Shown here piece after piece: positions 14,748 to 23,254 of a DNA stretch of 64,000 nt (within the stretch, counting starts at the first letter, position 1; the number at the start of each line of letters is the position of its first letter). The DNA is from Pseudacidovorax intermedius (lineage in GTDB: Bacteria; Pseudomonadota; Gammaproteobacteria; Burkholderiales; Burkholderiaceae_C). The notes beneath the pieces are model-generated. The model saw only the letters and a program-made list of their open reading frames with translations, was not told the origin of the DNA and did no database searches. A program made the translations under genes and the position numbers. The stretch spans positions 1 through 64,000 of the forward strand of contig NZ_LDSL01000047.1 of NCBI RefSeq assembly GCF_001476815.1, given 5' to 3'.

Positions 14748-16874
14748 TCAGCGCGCCTGGTTCAGGCTCGAAAAGTCGCGGCCCTCGGCCACCAGCTTCT
14801 CGAGCAGCGGCGCGGGTTTCCAGAACAGCGGGTCTTCCTTGGCGAAGGTGCGGATGTCGTCGAGCACCTTCGGCAGGCCGACCATGTCGGCGTATTTCAT
14901 CGGACCGCCGCGAAAGCGCGGAAAGCCGTAGCCATAGAGGAAGGTCACGTCCACGTCCAGCGGCCGCAGGGCGATGCCTTCCTCGACCACCTTCGCGCCC
15001 TCGTTGACCATGGCGGCCATGTAGCGGCGCATGATTTCCTCGGGCGTGAACTGGCGCGGCACGATGCCCTTCTTCTGGCGCTCGGCGTCGACGATGGCCA
15101 GCACCTCCGGATCGGGCTGGCCAGTGCGCGCGCCTTCGGGGTACAGGTAGAAGCCGCGGCCGGTCTTCTGGCCGAACCAGCCGCGCTCGCACACGCGGTC
15201 GGCCACTTCCACATAGCGGGCCTTCGGATCGCGCGTGGCGGCGCGGCGCTTGCGCGTGGCCCAGCCGATGTCGCCGCCGGCCAAGTCGGTCACCTGGAAG
15301 GGGCCCATCGGATAGCCGAAGCCGCGCACGGCCTCGTCGATCTCGTAGGGGCTGGCGCCGTCTTCCATGATGTAGTCGGCAGCCTGCTTGTAGACGGCCA
15401 GGATGCGGTTGCCGATGAAGCCGTCACACACGCCGGCGCGCACCGGCACCTTCTTCATCTTCTTCGCCAGCGCGAAGGCGGTGGAGACCACGTCGGCGCT
15501 CACCTTGGCCGGCACCACGATCTCCAGCAGCTTCATGATGTTGGCCGGACTGAAGAAATGCAGCCCGATCACGTCTTGCGGCCGCGAGGTGCTGGCCGCG
15601 ATGGCGTCAATGTCCAGGTAGGAGGTGTTGGTGGCCAGCACGGCGCCGGGCTTGCAGACGCGGTCCAGCTCCTTGAAGACCGCCTTCTTGACCTCGATGT
15701 CCTCGAACACGGCCTCGATCACCAGGTCCACGTCGGCGAAGGCGGCGTAGTCGGTGCTGCCGCTGAAGCGGGCCATGACCGCCGTCTTGGCCTCGGGCGT
15801 CATGCGGCCCTTCTTGATCAGGCCGTCGTAGACCTTCTCCACATTGGCCCGGCCGCGGGCGATGGAGGCGTCGTCGCGCTCCACCATCACCACCGGCAGG
15901 CCGGCGTCCAGCGCCGACACGGCGATGCCCGCGCCCATGGTGCCGCCACCGACGATGCCCACGGTGTCCAGCTTGCGCGGCTGCGCGGCCTTCGCCTCGG
16001 GCACCTTCACCACTTCGCGCTCGGCGAAGAAGGCATGGATCAGCCCCGCGCGCTGCGGGCTGTCGATGCAGGCCATGAAGGCCTGGCGCTCCAGCGTCAT
16101 GGCCTCGTCAAAGGGCTTGTCGAGCGCGGTCTGCACGGCCTCGACGATCCTGTGGGGCGAAAACAGGTTCTTCGACTTCTTGGCCGTGTCGGCGCGGGCG
16201 GCGTCGATGGCCGCCTGCGCCGCCGCGCGGTCGGCCAAGCCCTGCGCATCGCGGGTACGGCGCACCGGCGCGTTCGAGGCCAGCAGTTCGTGGGCATAGG
16301 CCAGGCCGGCGGCCACGGCATCGTCGCCCTCGGCCAGCCGATCCACCAGGCCCAGCGACAGGGCTTCCTGGGCCTTGACATGGCGGCCGCTGAGCATCAG
16401 CTCCAGCGCCGCTGCGGCACCGATCAGGCGCGGCGCGCGCACCGTGCCGCCGGCGCCCGGCATCAGGCCCAGCTGCACCTCGGGCAGGCCCAGCTTGGCA
16501 TCGGCCAGCGCGACGCGGTAGTGCGCGGCCATGGCGATCTCCAGCCCACCGCCCAGCGCCGCCCCGCGCAGCGCGGCCACCACCGGCTTGCCGCAGGCCT
16601 CGATGCGGTTGCACACCTCGGGCAGCGAGGGCGGCTGCGGCGTCTGGCCGAACTCGCGGATGTCGGCACCCGCGATGAAGTTGGCGCCCTGGCCCACGAT
16701 CAGCACCGCCTTCACCCGCGGCTCGGCATCGGCGGCCTCGATGGCGGCCATCAGCCCGCGGCGCACGGCGGTGGACAGGGCATTGACGGGCGGGTTGTCC
16801 ACCGTGATCTGCAGGATCTCGCCCTGGATCTGGTGGCGGACGGCCTCGGCAGGCGTGGCGGGGGTCGTGGTCAT
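14748..16874 (-). CDS. Enoyl-CoA hydratase / 3-hydroxyacyl-CoA dehydrogenase fusion (FadB/FadJ-like)
   Basis: 708 residues from the ATG at 16874 (GGAGA ten bases upstream); the frame extends to 16910 without a better start. The N-terminal crotonase domain has NPPVNALS, the oxyanion-hole segments GQGANFIAGADIREF and GAALGGGLEIAMA, and LPEVQLGLMPGAGGT. From about residue 297 there is the NAD-binding domain (VGIVGGGTMGAGIA) and two C-terminal 3HCDH domains. It performs the hydration and second oxidation of beta-oxidation. No thiolase gene accompanies it, so the last step must be supplied elsewhere. First gene of the operon, divergent from a LysR gene. Confidence 0.93.
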   Translation of the reverse strand: MTTTPATPAEAVRHQIQGEILQITVDNPPVNALSTAVRRGLMAAIEAADAEPRVKAVLIVGQGANFIAGADIREFGQTPQPPSLPEVCNRIEACGKPVVAALRGAALGGGLEIAMAAHYRVALADAKLGLPEVQLGLMPGAGGTVRAPRLIGAAAALELMLSGRHVKAQEALSLGLVDRLAEGDDAVAAGLAYAHELLASNAPVRRTRDAQGLADRAAAQAAIDAARADTAKKSKNLFSPHRIVEAVQTALDKPFDEAMTLERQAFMACIDSPQRAGLIHAFFAEREVVKVPEAKAAQPRKLDTVGIVGGGTMGAGIAVSALDAGLPVVMVERDDASIARGRANVEKVYDGLIKKGRMTPEAKTAVMARFSGSTDYAAFADVDLVIEAVFEDIEVKKAVFKELDRVCKPGAVLATNTSYLDIDAIAASTSRPQDVIGLHFFSPANIMKLLEIVVPAKVSADVVSTAFALAKKMKKVPVRAGVCDGFIGNRILAVYKQAADYIMEDGASPYEIDEAVRGFGYPMGPFQVTDLAGGDIGWATRKRRAATRDPKARYVEVADRVCERGWFGQKTGRGFYLYPEGARTGQPDPEVLAIVDAERQKKGIVPRQFTPEEIMRRYMAAMVNEGAKVVEEGIALRPLDVDVTFLYGYGFPRFRGGPMKYADMVGLPKVLDDIRTFAKEDPLFWKPAPLLEKLVAEGRDFSSLNQAR

Positions 16875-16971
16875 GAAGCGGCTGTCTCCGGGAAATGCGG
16901 GGGCCGGCACGCAGGCGCCGGCAACGCCCCATTCTTGTCCCGCTCGCCCTGGATGACAATCCGCCGCTTGC

Positions 16972-16998
16972 TTGACAGACTGTCAAATGGGATTTGAC
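16972..16998. promoter_or_regulatory. Palindromic operator candidate between fadB-like operon and lysR
   Basis: TTGACAG (16972-16978), A, CTGTCAA (16980-16986) is a perfect 7-bp inverted repeat. A third TTGAC follows at 16994-16998, overlapping the lysR start region. It lies between the divergent operon (start 16874) and lysR (start 17000), the normal location of a LysR recognition site that controls both. Its closeness to lysR fits autorepression (inference). Confidence 0.55.
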
Positions 16999-16999
16999 G

Positions 17000-17902
17000 A
17001 TGGACCTGAACATGCTCTCCCTGCTGGTGGAGATCATCGAGGCCGGCAACCTGAGCGAGGCCGCCCGCCGCCTGCGCATGAGCCGCGCCAACGTGAGCTA
17101 CCGCCTGGCCCAGTTCGAACGCACGCTGGGCCAGCAACTGCTGCGCCGCACCACCCGCCGCATCGAGCCCACCGAGATCGGGCAGCGGCTCTATGAGCAC
17201 GGCCGCGCCATCCGGGATGAGCTGCTGGCCGCCCGCGAATCGGTGCAGATGCTCGGCCAGAGCCTGCAGGGCCGCATCCGGCTGTCGGTGCCCAGCGGTT
17301 ACGGCCAGCAGGTGATGGCGGCCTGGCTGATCGACTTCAAGCGGCAGTACCCCGGCATCGTGCTGGACGTGGTGTTCGAGAACCGGGTGGAAGACCTGCT
17401 CCAGGGCGAGGTGGACATCGCCGTGCGCGTGATGTCCGAGCCGCCGCAGAACCTGGTGGCGCGCGACCTGGGCCGCGTGCGCTACGTGGCCTGCGCCTCG
17501 CCCGCCTATGCGCGGGCGCACGGCCTGCCGCAGTCGCTGGAAGCGCTGCGCCAGTCGCCGCTGATCACGGCCATGGTGATCGGCCGCCAGCTTCGCGTGG
17601 CCGCCTATCTGGGCGCGGAACGCCACGAGGTGCTGCTGGAGCCGACGCTGATCTCGGAGAACTTCGAATTCCTGCGCCAGGCCATCGAGGCCGGCCTGGG
17701 CGTGGGCATCGTGCCCGACTACGTGGTGCGCAACGCCGTCGAGAGCGGCGAGGTGCTGACCACGCTGGACGAATGGCGGCTGTCCATCTTCGGCAACCAC
17801 ATGTACATGCTGTACATGCCCAACCGCCACCACACGCGGGCGACGACGGTGTTCATCGACTACCTGCTCGCACGGGTGCGCGAGGCCGACCGCGACGGCT
17901 GA
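17000..17902 (+). CDS. LysR-family regulator, divergent to the acyl-CoA operon
   Basis: 300 residues from the ATG at 17000; a TTG at 16994 is possible but lies inside the operator repeat. N-terminal winged helix: LSEAARRLRMSRANVSYRLAQFE with a less common ANVSYRL recognition helix, then the linker helix and a substrate-binding domain beginning near GRIRLSVPSG. It is expected to regulate the divergent acyl-CoA operon in response to an acid or acyl-CoA intermediate. Its 3' end overlaps by 43 bases the end of the convergent LysR gene. Confidence 0.93.
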   Translation: MDLNMLSLLVEIIEAGNLSEAARRLRMSRANVSYRLAQFERTLGQQLLRRTTRRIEPTEIGQRLYEHGRAIRDELLAARESVQMLGQSLQGRIRLSVPSGYGQQVMAAWLIDFKRQYPGIVLDVVFENRVEDLLQGEVDIAVRVMSEPPQNLVARDLGRVRYVACASPAYARAHGLPQSLEALRQSPLITAMVIGRQLRVAAYLGAERHEVLLEPTLISENFEFLRQAIEAGLGVGIVPDYVVRNAVESGEVLTTLDEWRLSIFGNHMYMLYMPNRHHTRATTVFIDYLLARVREADRDG

Positions 17903-18774
17903 GGCGCGTCGCGCAGCTGGTCGGCCAGCGCCTCGCGCACCACGGCCAGTGCCCGGTCGTCGTCGGCGCCCTTGCGGGTGACGAGCGTCAGCTCCAGGGT
18001 CGGGGCATTGCGGCCCAGGCGCAGCTCGCGCACCGGATAGGCCTGGCACAGCGCCGCATCGAGCAGATGGATGATCGACACGCCCAGGCCGCCACTGACC
18101 ATGGCGATGATGGCCGGTGCCGAATCCAGCTCCAGGCTGCCGCGCTTGTCCGGCACCAGCGACAGCACATGCCGCGCCGCCATCGCGCCGGTGACGGTCG
18201 AGCGGTCGTAGCGGATCCAGTCGTGGCGGCGCAGCAGTGCCGTGGGGCTGGCCTCCGGCGCCTCGGGCGGCGCGATCATCACCAGCTCGCGCCGGGCCAG
18301 CGGCCACCAGCGCAGCCGGTCGCTGCCGCCCTTGGCCGGCATTGCAACCACCGCCGCGTCGATCTGGCCGGCTTTCACGTCCGCGATCAGCGATGCGCTG
18401 CGGCCCCGGACCGGCCGCACGGCCAGCCGGCCATGCGCGGCCCGCAGCGCCGACAGCGTGCCCGGCAGCAGCGAGGGCAGCAGCGATTCGATGATGCCCA
18501 GCCGGACGGTGCCCTCGATGGCCATGGTCGGCCGCCGGCGCAGCTCGTCGATGCGCTGCAGGCCGTCGCGCATGGCCGCGGCCACATCGAAGGCCGCCAC
18601 CCGCGGGCGCACCTGCGGCCCCGAGCGGTCGAACAGCGGCAGGCCCAGGTACTGCTCCAGCTGCTTCATCTGCATGCTCACGGCACTCGGCGTGAGGTTC
18701 ATCTGGGCAGCGGCGCCCGCAAAGCTGCCGGTGCGGATCACGGCATGCAGGGTGGCAAAGGCTTCGACCTTCAT
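17860..18774 (-). CDS. LysR-family regulator, divergent to the TauD/Bug/PEPM cluster
   Basis: 304 residues from the ATG at 18774; an in-frame TTG lies one codon upstream. HTH: FAGAAAQMNLTPSAVSMQMKQLEQYLG, then the effector domain starting around EGTVRLGIIESLLPSLLPG. It is divergent from the dioxygenase gene at 18908 and should control it together with the Bug receptor and lyase genes behind. Its final codons overlap the convergent LysR gene by 43 bases; both frames are supported by family similarity, so the overlap is real. Confidence 0.92.
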   Translation of the reverse strand: MKVEAFATLHAVIRTGSFAGAAAQMNLTPSAVSMQMKQLEQYLGLPLFDRSGPQVRPRVAAFDVAAAMRDGLQRIDELRRRPTMAIEGTVRLGIIESLLPSLLPGTLSALRAAHGRLAVRPVRGRSASLIADVKAGQIDAAVVAMPAKGGSDRLRWWPLARRELVMIAPPEAPEASPTALLRRHDWIRYDRSTVTGAMAARHVLSLVPDKRGSLELDSAPAIIAMVSGGLGVSIIHLLDAALCQAYPVRELRLGRNAPTLELTLVTRKGADDDRALAVVREALADQLRDAPQPSRSASRTRASR

Positions 18775-18781
18775 CAACGTC

Positions 18782-18800
18782 CTTGATGTTCAGAGTCAAG
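18782..18800. promoter_or_regulatory. LysR-box candidate (CTTGA-N9-TCAAG)
   Basis: A dyad CTTGA...TCAAG spans 18782-18800, eight bases upstream of the minus-strand lysR start, with another CTTGAT at 18814-18819. It sits in the divergent intergenic region between lysR and the TauD-like gene, as expected for a LysR-type binding site. Not tested; short AT-rich dyads can occur by chance. Confidence 0.4.
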
Positions 18801-18907
18801 AATCATCGCTTTTTCTTGATCCTGCGCAAACCTAGACTGCTTCTCCATCAGCCCATGCCGGCCAGCGCGATGCGTGGCATCCCCCGGTGGGCCAGGAGAC
18901 ACGCACC

Positions 18908-20026
18908 ATGCATTCCCCTTTCGAACCCCGGGCCTGGCTGGCCCAGGACGTGGCCCAGGACCACAGCTGGATCCTGCGGATGAGCCCCGCCGAGGTGGCC
19001 GGCTTCGACGCGGCACTCGCCCATGCGCGGCGGCTGGACAAGCCGTTGCTGGCCATGACGCAGGCCGACTTCCCGCTGCCCACCGAGTCGCAGGACGTGC
19101 TGCGGCGGGCCATCGATGCCACCCAGGGCCGCTGGGGCATGTGCCTGCTCAAGGGCTTTCCCGTCGAGCGCTGGACCGAGGCCGACACGCGGCTGGCCTA
19201 CTGGGGCATGAGCCTGTACATGGGCGTGGGCCGCACGCAGAACCGCGCCAGCGAGATCATCAACGACGTGCGCGACGTCGGCGCCAGCTACAAGGTCAAG
19301 GGCGGACGCGGCTACAACACCAACGCCGGCCTGGACTTCCACCAGGACTCCTGCGACGTGGTCGCCCTGCTGTGCCGGCGCACGGCGCGCAGCGGCGGCA
19401 CCAGCAAGGTGATCAGTTCCATCGCACTGCGCGACGAGGTGCAACGGCTGCGGCCCGACCTGATCCCGGTGCTGCAGCAGCGCTGGTTCCACAGCTACCA
19501 GGGCACGCAGGACCCGGTGCAGCCGCCCTACTACGGCTGCCCGATCTTCGGTGACGACCCGGTGCATTTCTGCGCCCGCACCAACCGCAAGAACACCGAC
19601 GCCGCCCAGCGCGACTTCGACGACGTGCCCCGGCTGACGCCCGCGCAGGTCGAGGCGCTGGACCTGCTCGATGCGCTGATGCCCAGCGACAAGCTCTGCT
19701 ATTCGATGGAACTGGAGCGCGGCGACATGCAGCTGCTCAACAACTACGTGACGCTGCATTCGCGCACGAACTTCGAGGACTTCGACGAGCCCGACCAGAA
19801 GCGCCACCTGCTGCGCCTGTGGCTGGCCGTGCCCACCTCTCAGCCGCTGCCGCCGCAGTGGGAGGAATACTACGGCGACGTGCGTGCCGGCGCAGTGCGC
19901 GGCGGCGTGCGCGGCAGCGCCATCACCCGCGAGTTCCTCGACTACGAGGAACGGCAGGCCCGCACCCTGGGCATGGCCTGGCGGCCCTGGCGGCCGCTGG
20001 TCACCCGCGAGCCGGCTGCGGCCTGA
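18908..20026 (+). CDS. TauD/TfdA-like Fe(II)/2-oxoglutarate dioxygenase
   Basis: 372 residues from the ATG at 18908, preceded by CAGGAGA; a GTG at 18887 is in frame but overlaps the ribosome site. The facial triad is visible: H-x-D in DFHQDSCD (about His145, Asp147) and the distal His in YVTLHSRTNF (about His284), with an arginine in KRHLLRLWL that would hold 2-oxoglutarate. Members hydroxylate or cleave small acids, amino acids, sulfonates or phenoxy compounds. The substrate is unknown; neighbours (Bug receptor, PEP-mutase-family lyase) suggest a carboxylate. First gene of a three-gene unit. Confidence 0.88.
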   Translation: MHSPFEPRAWLAQDVAQDHSWILRMSPAEVAGFDAALAHARRLDKPLLAMTQADFPLPTESQDVLRRAIDATQGRWGMCLLKGFPVERWTEADTRLAYWGMSLYMGVGRTQNRASEIINDVRDVGASYKVKGGRGYNTNAGLDFHQDSCDVVALLCRRTARSGGTSKVISSIALRDEVQRLRPDLIPVLQQRWFHSYQGTQDPVQPPYYGCPIFGDDPVHFCARTNRKNTDAAQRDFDDVPRLTPAQVEALDLLDALMPSDKLCYSMELERGDMQLLNNYVTLHSRTNFEDFDEPDQKRHLLRLWLAVPTSQPLPPQWEEYYGDVRAGAVRGGVRGSAITREFLDYEERQARTLGMAWRPWRPLVTREPAAA

Positions 20027-20066
20027 GTCCCGGAAAGCCGACAGAGCCCACGAGGAGACAAACACC

Positions 20067-21023
20067 ATGCAACGACGCCACCTGATCCGCGCCCTGGGCG
20101 CCGCTCCGCTGGGACTGGCCTTCGGGCCGCTGCGTGCCCAGACCGTCAGCCGGCTGCTGGTCGGCGCCACGCCCGGCGGCGGCACCGACATCGTGGCCCG
20201 CTCGCTGGGCCACGAGATGGGCCCGCGCATGAACCGGCAGTTCGTGATCGACAACCGGCCCGGTGCCGCCGGCAACATCGCTGCGGCGGCCGTGGCCAAG
20301 GCCGCGCCGGACGGCAGCACGCTGCTGCTGAGCTACACCAGCCATGCCATCAATCCGACGCTCTACGACAAGCTGCCCTTCGATCCCGTCGCCGACTTCA
20401 CGCCGTTGGCGGGCATCGCCTCGCTGCCCGGCATCCTGGTGGCCCATCCTTCGGTGCCGGCCAACAACATCCGCGAACTGATCGCCCTCGCCAAGGCCCG
20501 GCCCGGCAAGCTCAACATCGCCATCGCCGGCCTGGGCAGCGCCAACCATCTGGCCGGCGAGGTGCTCAAGCTCGATGCCGGCCTGAAGATCACGAGCGTG
20601 CCGTACAAGGGCACCGGCCCGGCGCTGCAGGACGTGATTGCCGGCCAGATCGAGCTGGCCATCGCCGGCGTGGCCAGCGTGCAGCCGCAGATCCGCGCGG
20701 GCAAGGTGAAGGCCCTGGGCGTCACCAGCGCGCAGCGGCTGCCAGAGTTTCCGGACGTTCCCGCCATCGCCGAGGCCATCCCGGGATTCGACTTCAGCGC
20801 CTGGTACGGCCTCTTCGGGCCGGCCGGCATGAACCCGGAGCTGGCCGAGCAGTTCTCGCGTGCCGCACGCGAATCGCTCAACACGCCCGCCATGAAGGAG
20901 CGCTTCAAGACCGAGGGACTGATCGCCATGGGCACGGGCCGCGAGGAATTCGGCCGCTTCGTGAAGAGCGAGATCCAGCGCTGGGGCCGGATCGTCACGG
21001 CCACCGGAGCGCGGCCGGAATGA
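20067..21023 (+). CDS. Bug-family periplasmic solute receptor (TTT family)
   Basis: 318 residues from the ATG at 20067, after CGAGGAGACA. A short signal (MQRRHLIRALGAAPLGLAFG, cut near LRAQ) is followed by Bug motifs: LLVGATPGGGTDIVAR, VIDNRPGAAGN, VAKAAPDGSTLLL, VPYKGTGPALQDVIAGQIE. It lies 40 bases after the dioxygenase gene and overlaps the next gene by ATGA, so all three are one operon. It probably captures the substrate of that pathway. No TctA/TctB is encoded nearby. Confidence 0.92.
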   Translation: MQRRHLIRALGAAPLGLAFGPLRAQTVSRLLVGATPGGGTDIVARSLGHEMGPRMNRQFVIDNRPGAAGNIAAAAVAKAAPDGSTLLLSYTSHAINPTLYDKLPFDPVADFTPLAGIASLPGILVAHPSVPANNIRELIALAKARPGKLNIAIAGLGSANHLAGEVLKLDAGLKITSVPYKGTGPALQDVIAGQIELAIAGVASVQPQIRAGKVKALGVTSAQRLPEFPDVPAIAEAIPGFDFSAWYGLFGPAGMNPELAEQFSRAARESLNTPAMKERFKTEGLIAMGTGREEFGRFVKSEIQRWGRIVTATGARPE

Positions 21024-21922
21024 GCGGGCAGACCATGTCCCCCGGCGCCCGGCTGCGTCGACGCCTGGCGGAAGCACGCCCGCTGCTGGTGCCCGGCGTA
21101 TACGACGCCCTCACCGCCCTGCTCGCGCAGCAGGCGGGCTTCGAGGCGCTGTACCTGTCGGGCGGCGCGGTGGCGTATACCCAGCTCGGCCGCTCCGACG
21201 TGGGGCTGACCACCGCGACCGAGACGGCGGAGGTGCTCGCCCGCATCACCGACCGGGTGGACCTGCCTGTGATCGTCGATGCCGACACGGGCTACGGCAA
21301 CGCGCTGAACGTGCAGCGCACGGTGCGCGACCTGGAGCGCGCCGGCGCCGCCATGATCCAGCTGGAGGACCAGGACTTTCCCAAGCGCTGCGGCCACCTG
21401 GCCGGCAAGGCCCTGGTGTCGCAGGCCGAGATGTGCGGCAAGCTCAAGGCCGCCCTGGATGCGCGGCGCGATGCGGACACGCTCATCCTGGCCCGCACCG
21501 ATGCGGTGGCGGTCGAGGGGCTGGAGGCCGCCTTCGCGCGCGCCGAGGCCTACGCCGCCTGTGGCGTGGACGGGCTGTTCATCGAGGCGCTGCGCACGCG
21601 CGAGGACATGGTGGCCGCCTGCCGGCGCTTCGCGCCGCGCCTGCCGCTGCTGGCCAACATGATCGAGGGTGGGTTGACGCCCGTGAGCCGAGCGTCCGAC
21701 CTCGGCGAACTGGGCTTTCGCATCGTCATCTTTCCCGGCGGCACCGCCCGCTGGGTGGCGGCCGGATTGCAGCGCTACTTCCAGTCCTTGGCCCTGGAGG
21801 GCAGCACGGCGTCGATGCGTCCGCTGATGCTCGACTTCGACCAGCTCAACGCGGTCATCGGCACGCCGGAGCTGCTGGCGCACGGCCGGCGCTACGCCGA
21901 TCCGGCGACCGTGCCGCGCTGA
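21020..21922 (+). CDS. Isocitrate lyase / PEP mutase family enzyme
   Basis: 300 residues, coupled to the Bug gene by ATGA. TIM-barrel superfamily features: LVPGVYDALTALLAQ, the metal site DADTGYG, IQLEDQ, and the KRCGHLAGK loop carrying the KRCGH catalytic signature of 2-methylisocitrate and isocitrate lyases. Such enzymes cleave or form C-C bonds next to a carboxylate (methylisocitrate lyase, dimethylmalate lyase) or act as oxaloacetate decarboxylase. The KRCGH cysteine argues for lyase activity. In context it may cleave the product made by the TauD-like oxygenase (inference). Confidence 0.88.
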   Translation: MSGQTMSPGARLRRRLAEARPLLVPGVYDALTALLAQQAGFEALYLSGGAVAYTQLGRSDVGLTTATETAEVLARITDRVDLPVIVDADTGYGNALNVQRTVRDLERAGAAMIQLEDQDFPKRCGHLAGKALVSQAEMCGKLKAALDARRDADTLILARTDAVAVEGLEAAFARAEAYAACGVDGLFIEALRTREDMVAACRRFAPRLPLLANMIEGGLTPVSRASDLGELGFRIVIFPGGTARWVAAGLQRYFQSLALEGSTASMRPLMLDFDQLNAVIGTPELLAHGRRYADPATVPR

Positions 21923-21953
21923 GACGGGCGCGGCGCGGTCCGCGCAACCCGTC
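21923..21953. terminator. Hairpin between convergent genes
   Basis: GACGGG (21923-21928) pairs with CCCGTC (21948-21953) and inside it GCGCGG (21933-21938) with CCGCGC (21940-21945). It lies exactly between the convergent lyase-family gene and the small unknown gene. No T-run follows, so it is a plausible two-way terminator or mRNA 3'-end structure, not a classic intrinsic terminator. Confidence 0.45.
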
Positions 21954-22296
21954 AGAGTCCGTCGGGCCGCATGGGAATGTCGCCCATGGCTTCGTCGTTG
22001 CGCAGGTCGCCGGCGACCTTGAGCGTGTTGATCGACAGCCCGTCGCCCCGGCCGGCGAGGCCCTGGGCGATGCCCTCGAGCGCCGAGGCCAAGGGCTGGT
22101 TGCCGTCCTCGCGGGCGTTCATGCTGATGTTGAGCACGCGCGCCGCCATCTGGCGGTAGCTGACCACGCCGTTGCGCTCCAGCAGCGCGACCAGGTCCAG
22201 GTACAGCGCCAGCGTCATGTCGAAGGCCAGCTTGCCCGAGGGCTCGAAGGCGGCGCCCTGGCCCGGAAGTGCGTTGTCGTCGTTGTTGTCGTTCAT
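21952..22296 (-). CDS. Conserved hypothetical protein (114 aa)
   Basis: 114 residues with an acidic, Asn/Asp-rich N-terminus (MNDNNDDN) and a helical centre (FDMTLALYLDLVALLERNGVVSYRQMAARVLNISM). No signal peptide or membrane segment. I do not recognise a named family. It follows rlmB by 25 bases on the same strand, so it is likely co-transcribed. Codon use is that of the host. It ends at the hairpin shared with the convergent gene. Confidence 0.75.
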   Translation of the reverse strand: MNDNNDDNALPGQGAAFEPSGKLAFDMTLALYLDLVALLERNGVVSYRQMAARVLNISMNAREDGNQPLASALEGIAQGLAGRGDGLSINTLKVAGDLRNDEAMGDIPMRPDGL

Positions 22297-22321
22297 GGCT
22301 TCTCGTCTTGCTCTTGGATGA

Positions 22322-23083
22322 TCAGGAGGCGGCAGGCGCCTGGCGCTGGCGCATGGCCTCGTACAGGCACACGCCGCTGGCGACCGACACGTTCAGGCTC
22401 TCGACGGCGCCGGCCATGGGAATGCTCACCAGCTCGTCGCAGGTCTTGCGGGTGAGCTGGCGCATGCCGGCGCCCTCGGCGCCGAGCACCAGGGCCGTGG
22501 GCCGGCGCATGTCGCACTGGTAGAGGGTGCCGGGTGCGTCGTCGCTGGTGCCGACGACCCAGATGTCGCGCTCCTTGAGCTCGTTGAGCGTGCGCGCCAG
22601 GTTGGTCACCATGAAGTACGGCACCGTCTCGGCGGCGCCGCTGGCCACCTTGGCCACGGTGGCGTTGATGCCGGCGGCATGGTCCTTGGGCGCGATCACG
22701 GCCTGGGCGCCGGCGCCGTCGGCCACGCGCAGGCAGGCGCCGAGGTTGTGCGGATCGGTCACGCCGTCGAGCACCAGCAGCAGCGGCACGGTGCCGGCGG
22801 CGTCGAGCTGGTCGAGCAGCTCGTCGAGGGAATGGGTCTGGGCGACAGGCTCCACGCGCGCGGCGACGCCCTGGTGGCCATGGCCGCCGGTCAGGCGCGC
22901 CAGGCGCACGCCGTCGGCTTCGATGAGGCGCACGCCGCTTTCCTGGGCGCGGGCGATGAACTGCTTCATGCGGGCATCGCGCCGCGTGGGATCGAACAGC
23001 ACCTCGAGGACGGAACCCGGCGAGGTCTTCAGCCGAACGCCCACGGCGTGGAAGCCGAAGATCACTTTGGGAGAGGAAGACAT
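22322..23083 (-). CDS. rlmB: 23S rRNA (guanosine-2251-2'-O)-methyltransferase RlmB
   Basis: 253 residues, typical for RlmB. It has an N-terminal substrate-binding domain (VIFGFHAVGVRLKTSPGSV) and a C-terminal SPOUT/TrmD-fold domain with the three SpoU motifs: VTDPHNLGACLRVADGAGAQ, ALVLGAEGAGM and SIPMAGAVESLNVSVASGV. It 2'-O-methylates G2251 in the P-loop of 23S rRNA using AdoMet. The start is supported by family similarity (SSSPKVIFGFHAV); a GATAAT hexamer lies only 12 bases upstream at 23095-23100, implying a very short leader if used. Confidence 0.95.
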   Translation of the reverse strand: MSSSPKVIFGFHAVGVRLKTSPGSVLEVLFDPTRRDARMKQFIARAQESGVRLIEADGVRLARLTGGHGHQGVAARVEPVAQTHSLDELLDQLDAAGTVPLLLVLDGVTDPHNLGACLRVADGAGAQAVIAPKDHAAGINATVAKVASGAAETVPYFMVTNLARTLNELKERDIWVVGTSDDAPGTLYQCDMRRPTALVLGAEGAGMRQLTRKTCDELVSIPMAGAVESLNVSVASGVCLYEAMRQRQAPAAS

Positions 23084-23254
23084 AACGCGGGCGATTATCC
23101 GCGCCCCTCATCGCACATCCGGCGGCGACCCATGCCCAACGTGTCGGCGGGCGCCGCATGGGCGTGCAGGTTGCAGGCGCGGGCCGTGCCGCGCCGACGG
23201 GCCCGGTTCAGACAGGTCGCGGCGTCGCCGCCGCGGCCGTCGCCAACGTGTGTT

